Source of the DNA: Capsicum annuum
Lineage: Eukaryota; Streptophyta; Magnoliopsida; Solanales; Solanaceae
Length of the DNA: 64,000 nt
Assembly: GCF_002878395.1 (NCBI RefSeq)
Contig: NC_061119.1
Coordinates: 41,257,285 to 41,321,284, forward strand
Direction: 5' to 3'
This document shows, one piece after another, positions 56,504 to 64,000 of this stretch. The translations under genes were made by a program, and so were the position numbers. Below the pieces are notes generated by a model. The model did no database searches. It was not told the DNA's origin and was given only the letters and a program-made list of their open reading frames with translations. The first letter of the stretch is position 1; each line of letters begins with the position of its first letter.

Positions 56504-58671
56504 TGTAATACCTCATAAGATTCTAATTTTGCTTCAGCTCTTAGTTGCATCTTAAGGGGTCCAAGGCATGAAATTTTCACTAAGTGTAGGGGACTTACCC
56601 ATTTTAAAGATCCCAATACTTTGAAGAATTTATATTTGGCCTTACTGAACCCAAAACATCAATTTTGAGTTAAAACATATTTAGGGATGTTAAAGGGGTT
56701 TCCCATGAGAGTTTAGGGATTTTTGAATAAGGTTCGGGGCATGCTTAGACAAAGGAAGTAGCAAGCCTCCGCGATAGAGCCGCGTCATGGAGGCTATCCA
56801 CCACGATGAGGTCTACATCATGAAGGATAAGCCCCTCAATGGCCTGTACGTCATGGAGCTAGTGCATTTTTCAGCTTCTTAAATTGAAGGACCCAGGGGT
56901 GTTTTGATCCTTTCTCCTCAACCCCAATCATCCAAAGAATGAATTATAACACCCAAAAAGGGCATTATTTGCCCATTATCATTAGAATTAACTTATGTAA
57001 ACCCTTTCCCTACGCCCAAGAACAAAAAAATTCAGTTTTCCTCTCCAAGAATCCAAGTATACAAGTTCTAAGTTCAAGTTTTTCTTCAAGGAATTCAACC
57101 ATTAAGGTATGCTGGGTATTCATTAATGGGTTCCTTCCACCCATTAAGTCCCAAAAAATCCTTTTTTGTTCAAGTATGCATTTTTAATCTTCTTTTATGA
57201 AACTATCCATGTAAATCATGAACTTAATCCATGTCTTCTTAGAAATTTGAATTCAATTTATATCAACATGTTTTCCAATGTAAATTAGATTATTTCAAGT
57301 TTTAAATTTCAATTACCATGTAATATTCAAGTGATTTTATGCTAAATCATCAAGATATGTATTAAACTAACTAAATATGTTGTCCTCTCAAGTTTAACAC
57401 ATTCCCTTGTTCAAATTCATATTTCTCACTTATTTATTGAAATGTCTTATGTTTTGGGTCTTTGAACTGTGATTTCACACCACTATTTTTAAGCATTTTT
57501 ATCATATTTTTGTGACCATTCAGTGCTGGCGGGCTATGAATACCTGATATCTCTATCTTTTTACATGATTCCATTTTCATGTAATAAGTTAGTTAGACCA
57601 TGATTTTATTATCACACTCAGATTATGAAGTTCATGCTGGGCACTTATTAGTACAGTATAATATCATGTTAAATAGATAATAATACAAGTGTCATTCAAT
57701 TGGGAGTAACACTTAGCACTAAGTGAACACAGGGATGGCAGTTCCCCCGTCAATTAGGCATGAGTCGTTAGTAGTAATCCCTAAGTTCAGAACCTACGAA
57801 TCCACCATAGATTATGAGGGGTCTCCCATCAATTAGACATGGCACCTTCATCCTTCGAGACATCAGCCTTGTGGATCCACATCGTCAGTCATGTGTTGGT
57901 ACCCCTGGCAAGGTACTAACACCCTTCTAACTAGGGTTACAAGTTGGACCCTGATATCTCAGATTGGGGCATATCATTTGTATCAGCTCCTATAGTTTCA
58001 ATCAATACTCGGTCTATATCAGTTCAGGTTTGCTTGACCAAGTAGCCAGATTCTTAGTTATTCAGTTACATAGATATCAGTTATTTAGTAATCCAACTAA
58101 TATTCATTACATGCTTTACTTGGTTATGGATTTTCAGTTTTACATAGTCATGCATCTATGTTCAGTTTCCATGCACATTTCAGTTAGTCCTTACCTCACA
58201 TACCAATACATTCAAAGTACCGATTGCATACTTTTCTTTGTGATATCTTGTCTTATAACATAGGTTTGGAGGCACAGTTCACTGACCATTTTAGGTAGCT
58301 TGGCGTACTCCAGCAGCAGTAGTGGTGAGTCTTCATCCTTCGAGGATGAGACATGTTATTTTAGTATTTTAGTATTTCTTTATGTTTAGTTAATTGGAGT
58401 TAGTTGGGGGGTTTATCCTATCAACTCCTTATATTTTAGGGCTTTCAGACTAGAGGTTCAGACAGTCGCTTTATCTTTCAGTTTTTCAGTTCATGTTGTG
58501 ATATGTTATAGTATTTTATCTTACCAGATCATTAATAATTTATCTTCCACCTACGTTAGCTTAGTATCACAATATTCAGTACTTACATTAGGTACTATTT
58601 CATGGGTTAGCTTGGGGTACCTGTGGCCTTAAGCACTATGTTGCGACTAGGGGTAGCCTCGGATTTTGACA
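56504..58671 (+). repeat. E13 5' LTR
   Basis: TGTAATACCTCATAAG to CGGATTTTGACA. It carries keyword words (CCGCGATAGAGCCGCGTC, CCACGATGAGG, CATGAAGG) at 56765-56850, a donor-like TTAAG/GTATGCTG at 57106/57107, and CCAATACATTCAAAGTACCG, the diverged hairpin block, near 58200. Confidence 0.85.
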
Positions 58672-58675
58672 AAGA

Positions 58676-58689
58676 TTACTATTAGAGCC
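58676..58689 (+). other. E13 primer-binding site
   Basis: TTACTATTAGAGCC lies shortly after the LTR end; compared with TTGGTATCAGAGCC it has three changes. Confidence 0.75.
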
Positions 58690-58893
58690 AAAGGTTTTAA
58701 AGTGTCCTAAGGAGTCTGAAAGCTGCATTGAGTAGAGTCTTATGCATGGTGTGAAGCGCGTCACACTTATGGGCAAGAGGCTACATGACATTCTTAGAAA
58801 AGTTTCCCTTCTTTCACTAATTATGTTGTGTAAAAGATCATGAGATCTATTGAATTCCTTCTTTTCTAAGTCATCCTTAATTTTGATTACAGA

Positions 58894-59960
58894 CAATGCC
58901 TCCCATAAGAAATAATAAAAGAAGAAATCGGGATCAGCCTGCTCTACCACCTATTCAAAAAAATCCCATGAACGATCATGTCTCTCACGCCGAGTTTAGG
59001 ACTGCCTTCACAACCTTGGCCCATTCTGTAGCTGCTCAAAACAATTAGTAGGCTGCTACTCCAGCCTGCTCCAGCCAATCCAGTGTATAATATATATACA
59101 ACTAGAATTTGGGATTTTACTTGGATGAATCCCTCTTTGATTTCTAAATCCAAGTCTGAGGAGGATCTGCAGGAGTTTTTGGATGCTATTTAGAAAGTGA
59201 CAGATATCATGGGTATCACTTTTATTAAAAGTGCAGACTTATATGCTTACCAGTTGTAGAGTGTGGCTTATACTTGGGTCAACAAGTAGAAGGAGGATAG
59301 GGGTATTGAGGTAGGGCCTATTGAGTAGGAGGAGTTTGCCAAAACATTTCTAGTTAGGTGCTTCCCATTATAGTTAAGGGAGGATAAGGTTCAGGATTTC
59401 ATTAAATTGAAGTAGGGAAACATGAGTGTAAGGAAGTACTAGCTCAAGTTCACTCAGTTGGTGAGGTATGCTCCAACTATATTGGCTGACTCTAGGTACA
59501 GGATAAGTAAGTTTGTATTTGGTGTATCAGATAGAGTGGTCAAGGAGGGTATTACCGACATGTTGATTAAATATATGGACCTATCTAGACATATGGTTGA
59601 TGCTCAGCAAATTGAAAAGGAGAAACTTAAAGAGAAGGAAAGAGAGAATAAGAGGGCAAGAATGGGTAGCTTCAACTACTCACCGCCAAGGTCAGAAATT
59701 TTTAGCTCTAGCCCCATCCTCAACTAGTGTGTTGGTGCCTAAGTTTAGGCAGGATAGTTGGGATAGAGCACCAGGCTCTAAGTCCTAAGGTAGTGTGAAT
59801 AGTGGTCATACCAATTAACCTTGTAGAAAGTATGGTAAAAATTATCAGGGTAAGTGCAGAACAGGTAGTGTTATGTATTTTGGGTATGACAGGCCAGGCC
59901 ACATGATAAAGGAATGCCCATTGGGAATGTGGAAGGGTAGAAATGATCGCCAGTAGGGCT
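58894..59960 (+). pseudogene. E13 gag
   Basis: ATG 58894 opens MPPIRNNKRRNRDQPALPPI and AEFRTAFTTLAHSVAAQNN, then two TAG at Gln positions. TWMNPSLISKSKSEEDLQEF, YAYQL-TAG-SVAYTWVNK, FLVRCFPL-TAG-LREDKVQD and MSVRKY-TAG-LKFTQLVRY follow, then an 89-residue open stretch (59458-59727) ending in the charged EKEKLKEKERENKRARM. A zinc knuckle near 59878-59921 reads YFGYDRPGHMIKECP, first two Cys both Tyr. The whole domain is in one frame to 59727, broken only by TAG stops. Confidence 0.85.
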
Positions 59961-60089
59961 AAGCAAATTTTTCAATAGGGTGCTACCTCTAATGCCACCA
60001 GTGGGTATCTTCAGAATCGGCTATATTCTCTCTAGACTCGATATAATCAGGAGAGTTCTCCCGATGTGGTTACAGGTATGTTATAGGTT

Positions 60090-60580
60090 TTCCATCTTTA
60101 TGTTTATGCATTATTCAAACCTGTAGCTTCACTTTTCTTTGTGACTCTTTATATAGCTGTAGACTTTGGTGTCAGTCTCAAAACATTAGTAGAGCCTTTA
60201 TCAGTGTCTACCCCAATGGTTAAGTCTATTAAAGCCAGACGGGTATACAGAAATTGCCCAATCACAGTATCACAAAAAGTTACTTTAGTTGACCTAGTAG
60301 AGTTAGAGATGACTGATTTTGATGTCATTCTTGGAATGGATTGGTTCTACTCGTGCTAGGCCTCAGTTGATTGCAGTAATAGAATTATTCAGTTCTAGTT
60401 TCCTAATGAACCAGTTATTGAATGGAGAGGTAGTACTTCAATGCCTAAGTGTCAGTTTGTTTCCTATTTTAAAGCAATAAAGATGATATACAAGGAATGT
60501 ATTTACCATCTCGTCTGGGTCAAGGACTCAAATTATAAAAATTTGAGTCTTAAGTCAGTTCCTGTAGTAAGCAAGTTACT
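60090..60580 (+). pseudogene. E13 aspartic protease
   Basis: ALFKPVASLFFVTLYIAVDF occupies the active site; the family has FDPGA, so the catalytic Asp is Lys here and the Gly is Val. STPMVKSIKARRVYRNCPIT, VTLVDLVELEMTDFDVILGM and DWFYSC are intact, followed by a TAG. IEWRGSTSMPKCQFVSYFKA and the link to RT continue in other frames. Predicted inactive. Confidence 0.85.
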
Positions 60581-60583
60581 AGG

Positions 60584-61410
60584 TTGTTTCCTGAAGATCT
60601 TCTCAGAGTTTCTCTCAAAGGAGAAATTGACTTCGGAATAGATCTCCTTCCAGATACCCAGCCTATCACTATTCCACCATACAGAATTACACCAACTGAA
60701 TTTAAAGAACTAAAAGAACAGTTAAAAGATCTCTTTGATAAGAGTTTCATCAGACCCAGTGTTTATCTATGGGGTGCTTCAGTTCTATTCATGTGCAACA
60801 AAGATGCTTCCCTCATAATGTGCATTAACTACCATCAATTGAATAAAGTCACAAGCAAGAACAAGTATCCTCTCCCCGGGATTGATGACTTGTTCAACCA
60901 AATTCAGGGTGCAAGTTATTTCTCTAAGATAGACCTCAGATCCGGCTATTATCAGCTTAGAGTCAGAGAAGGTAACATTTCAAAGACAGCTTTCAAAACT
61001 TGGTATGGTCACTTCAAATTCCTAGTTATATTTTTTGGGCTAACAAATACCCCTGCAGATTTTATGGACTTGATGAATAGGGTATTCAAGCAGTACTTGG
61101 ACATGTTTTTCATAGTCTTCATTGATAACATCCTTGTCTACTCCCATAGTACGAGTGATCTTGCAAATCATTTAAGAGTTGTGTTGTAGAATACCAATTA
61201 TTTTCTAAGTTCAGTAAGTATAAATTTTGGTTGAGGTCAGTGGCTTTTCTTGGTCACATCATTTCTAGTGATGGCACTTGGTTTTATCCTTAAAAGATTG
61301 AAGCAGTGAGAAACTGACCTAGACCCATTTCTCCATCAGATATTAGGAGTTTCTTAGGTTTAGCTGGCTATTACAGACGATTTGTTGAAGGGTTTTCTTC
61401 TATTCCTTCT
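60584..61410 (+). pseudogene. E13 reverse transcriptase, active site altered
   Basis: Open for 201 residues (60584-61189): [100 protein letters not shown]. The catalytic box is [13 protein letters not shown], so the second Asp is Asn. The thumb continues past a TAG with [18 protein letters not shown] and [15 protein letters not shown]. Confidence 0.9.
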
Positions 61411-61838
61411 CCCATGTCCTGACTAACCCAGAAGAAAGTCAAATTTCAGTGGTTTGATTCCAACTAGAAGAGTTTTCAGGAGTTAAAGATTCAACTCACT
61501 TAGGCTCCAGTCTTTAATTTGTCGAATGGCCCAGATAGGTTCGTAGTGAATTATGATTTCTCTAGAGTTGGTCTTAGTTGTGTATTAATGCAGAGAGGTA
61601 AGGTCATAGCCTATTCTTCTAGACAGCTTAAACCCCATAAAAAGAATTACCCAACCCATGATCTTGAATTGGCAGCAATTGTCTTTGTCTTAAAGATTTG
61701 GAGGCATTACCTTTATGGAGTTCATGTTGATGTGTTCATGGATCACAAGAGTTTACAGTATGTGTTCATGCAAAAAGATTTGAATCTTCATCAGAGAAGA
61801 TGGCTTGAGTTAAAGTGTGTTGTATCACCCAGGCAAGG
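61410..61838 (+). pseudogene. E13 RNase H
   Basis: From 61519 an open stretch gives [20 protein letters not shown], where the usual CDAS is [44 protein letters not shown] and [20 protein letters not shown] follow. About 19 bp coding LLKDYDM are missing just before VVSPRQG (elsewhere VLYHPGK), shifting the frame. E14 then interrupts at 61838. Confidence 0.85.
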
Positions 61839-62832
61839 TGATATGAAAAATTAAAGACTAAAAACAAAATTAAAGTCTAATAAACTGTGTAGTAGCTCCT
61901 CCGCTTTTCGTCCAAAATAGTCCAGGCATGTATTGTTCACTGTACGTGTCTTCTGTGTGTTAACCAAAGGAAATTAATCTTTTTTCAAGCCTTCCTCGCT
62001 ATGTGACCAGCTGGTGTGTATATATATATATATTATATTAAAATCCTAGTATTAGTAGGATTAGGCAAGGATTCACTTTTTCCCTCAAAACCCGTGCCAT
62101 GCATTGTCACATTTAAATTGGGAAAATCCCATGTCGTCAACTTTAAATTGCAGTGATTTAAACCAGCAATGCGACGCATTGCTCAACGCGTTGGCGCATC
62201 GATGCGATGCATTGACTTTGCGTTGTCTTACTAGAATTTGCGTTTAAAATTTTGGTTAAGTGTGGAACATCCTATCCTTTACCCATGCCTTTTGTTGTGT
62301 ATTTCCAATGAATTTTGAGCCATTTTATCATCAATATATCACTGTATTTAGTTCACCAAGCCTCCTATAATATCATACACCACATATTAAAAATTAAAAC
62401 AACACAATATTCTAAACAACAAATCAAAACACAAGCTAAGATAAGGCAAATTCACAATGATCTTCCACTTATTATTTCAACTCTAGATTTAATCAAATTA
62501 AATTTTGCTCATTACAAACAAATTATTCCACATAAAATTATACCATTAAAATATTTGAAACAAATTAAACACATTAGAATCCAACGGAACCAACTAGAAA
62601 CACACCTAGCTCAAGATAGTAAAACTAGTTTTCCGGGTTGAACTCTAAATTACTCAATTAAGCACAAACTTGTTTAAAAAAATACTTTGGACATTGTAAT
62701 CACACACTTGGACACTTAAATGCTTATTTAGATCAATATGAATACATTAAACACATGAATTGCTCTCAAAACAAGGCAAAATAAGCTAGAATAATGATAT
62801 CAAAGTGTATAAAACCACCTCAGATCACAAGG
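61834..62832 (+). mobile_element. E14: solo LTR with CAAGG target duplication
   Basis: The insert 61839-62827 (989 bp) begins TGATATGAAAAATTAAAG and ends CCTCAGATCA. Exact CAAGG flanks lie at 61834-61838 and 62828-62832, and the host codons of the HPGKANVV motif resume without loss. A (TA)n box is at about 62015-62040. GC-rich words GCGATGCATTG, CAACGCGTTGGCGCATCGA lie at 62160-62230. A 108-codon frame inside is not protein-like. No internal retrotransposon region is present. Orientation is inferred from the TATA position. Confidence 0.85.
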
Positions 62833-63322
62833 CCAATGTAGTGGTGGATGCCCTTAGTAGATTGCCTATGAGTAGTGTTGCTCACGTCGAGGATGATAAG
62901 AAGGAGTTAGTCTGTGAAATTCATCAGCTTGTAAAGTTAGGAGTTCAATTGATTGATTCAATCGAAGATAGTATTTGGATCCAGAATGGTTTGGAATCTT
63001 CATTGGTTTCCGAAGTGAAAGAAAAGCAAGACAAAGATCCTAGTTTGTTCAAGTTGAAGGAGGCAATTAAGGATCAAATAGTGGAGGTTTTCTCCCAAGG
63101 GAGAGATGGTGTACTTCGTTGACAAGGTAGGCTATATGTTCCATGTGTTAATGAATTGAGGCAATGAATATTGGCTGAAGCGCATGGTATGTGATACTCT
63201 ATTTACTTAGGCACCACTAAGATGTATCATGACTTGCGAGAAATCTATTGGTGAAGTGGTATGAAGAAAGATATTATGGAATTTGTGGCTAAGTGTTCGA
63301 ACTATCAGCAGGTTAAGGTTAA
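62833..63322 (+). pseudogene. E13 integrase N-terminus, cut by E15
   Basis: NVVVDALSRLPMSSVAHVED, DKKELVCEIHQLVKLGVQLI, then SSLVSEVKEKQDKDPSLFKL are open to 63122. After stops, the zinc domain reads ILAEAHGM-stop-YSIYLGTTKM and FVAKCSNYQQVKV; the second His and second Cys are both Tyr. The sequence ends at KVN, where the E15 LTR begins, before any catalytic residue. Confidence 0.85.
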
Positions 63323-64000
63323 TGTAAGACCCCATAAAATCCTAAAGCTTAATTCAGTCCTTTAAGCTTGTCAAAGGGTCCCAGACTTAGAAAATTCTAG
63401 CTAGGTTCCCAGACTTAGCCTATTATTGGCCTGCAAAAGTTGGCAATCTCATTTCGCCACCTTAATATCCTTTAATGGTCCATATTTTTATTAATTCATG
63501 ATCATGAAGGACAATAGGTGTTCCCAGACAAGTTTTAAATTTTTTGAAACATGTTTAGATCATGTTCAGAGTCCCAAAATAGTTTACCAACGCAATCATG
63601 GCGTGTCGCATCGCCAATCACGTTGGTCAACATTTGTGTAGGCTGCAAGAGCCAAAACTTCTAAGGCTCAACGCGATCATGGCGCGACGCGTCGAGTATC
63701 GCATCGCATCCATCAATGCACCGCATCGCTTGTAGCATCAGCATCTAGTTTTTAGTTATTAAATGACCGCGTCCTCAAGGGAAAAAAGGTCAATTTCCCA
63801 CCCCCTATATAATTCTAAAACACGAGATTAAGCCCCAATTCAACTAAATACACTTATCTATCTTAAAATCCATCAAGAATAAGCTTAGGGTTTTCAACTA
63901 AGGATCCAATTTCCAAAATTTCACAATTTGTTTTCAAGAATCTTCCATCCAAGGTATGCATAGTGTTGATTTATGGATTCCTTTCATCCATAAAGCTCAA
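63323..64000 (+). repeat. E15: LTR start of a further element
   Basis: TGTAAGACCCCATAAAATCC interrupts E13. Keyword words (ACGCAATCATGGCGTGTCGC, ATCGCATCGCATCC) lie at 63595-63730, a TATA-like CCCTATATAATTC at 63805-63817 and a donor-like CAAG/GTATGCAT at 63953/63954. The order mirrors the E9 and E13 LTRs, so it is a related gypsy family. It leaves the window at the right edge. Confidence 0.75.

Larger units (their letters stand above)
56504..63322 (+). mobile_element. E13: chromovirus, interrupted by E14 and E15
   Basis: A 2168-bp 5' LTR, primer site, gag, protease, RT, RNase H and the start of integrase run on the plus strand. The solo LTR E14 splits the RNase H/integrase linker, and E15 breaks the integrase finger at 63322/63323. 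The remainder should lie right of the window. It is inserted in the copia gag; the five bases before it are ATGAA. Confidence 0.88.

Noticed and set aside
57964..58263. 99-codon frame within the E13 LTR
   Set aside because: Within an LTR, overlapping the conserved hairpin block. Composition is not protein-like.
62315..62641. 108-codon open frame inside E14
   Set aside because: AT-rich, Ile/Lys/His/Gln-dominated composition inside a solo LTR. No domain pattern.
1..64000. Search for CRISPR arrays, tRNA or rRNA genes and intact host genes
   Set aside because: No regularly spaced direct repeats, no tRNA-like cloverleaf or rRNA segment, and no non-transposon coding block with supporting structure was seen.
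56504..64000. E15 LTR as the 3' LTR of E13
   Set aside because: It begins inside the integrase finger, not after a polypurine tract, and its sequence diverges strongly from the E13 LTR after the first 25 bp.

Overview
This is a repeat-only window from a large plant genome. The element families suggest Solanaceae, pepper or a relative more readily than a small genome, but that attribution is inference. I see no convincing host gene, tRNA, rRNA or CRISPR. Almost every base belongs to LTR retrotransposons or other repeats inserted into one another. The dominant type is Tekay/Del-like Ty3/gypsy chromovirus: LTRs of about 2.0-2.9 kb, an initiator-Met-tRNA-type primer site, gag-PR-RT-RNase H-INT order, and a chromodomain at the integrase end. 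Five such copies (E1, E3, E5, E9, E13) keep recognisable pol domains. All have stops, frameshifts and lost catalytic or zinc-binding residues, so none looks autonomous.

Layout. E1 (1-7688, minus) is a chromovirus whose 3' LTR runs off the left edge. It sits inside E2 (7689-9743, minus), an Athila/Tat-like element with a decayed Asp-tRNA-type primer site. E2 interrupts the integrase of E3 (9744-15800, minus). E3 lies in the 3' region of E4, a plus-strand element (15801-16692 and 26915-27686) whose 3' LTR is also split by the complete element E5 (16693-26914, minus, perfect 5-bp target duplication CTTAG). E4 in turn sits in the LTR of E6 (27687-29585, plus). From 29.6 to 32.7 kb lie E6 leader sequence and an AT-rich stretch ending in a Tat/Ogre-like LTR terminus (E7). 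E8 (about 32700-46331, plus) is a relative of E6 whose LTR is split by the complete chromovirus E9 (33967-44151, plus).

From 46.4 to 56.5 kb a minus-strand Ty1/copia element (E10) runs from gag through integrase, RT and RNase H. It is followed in the same sense by an extra reading frame resembling the 'putative plant transposon protein' family. E10 is broken by a solo LTR (E11, 47415-49367, duplication ATAGG) and by a 1.6-kb element with about 520-bp inverted arms (E12, 52272-53916). E13 (56504-63322, plus) is a chromovirus inserted in the copia gag. It is broken by a solo LTR (E14, 61839-62827, duplication CAAGG) and then by a further LTR (E15) that runs off the right edge.

The more unusual signals lie in non-coding structure: family-specific near-palindromic keyword arrays in many LTRs, a conserved splice-donor-like site inside LTRs of several families, a stem-loop abutting the primer site in the E5/E6 LTR group, and recurrent Cys-to-Tyr loss at the same zinc ligand. 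All boundaries were read by eye. No alignment, dating or database search was run.
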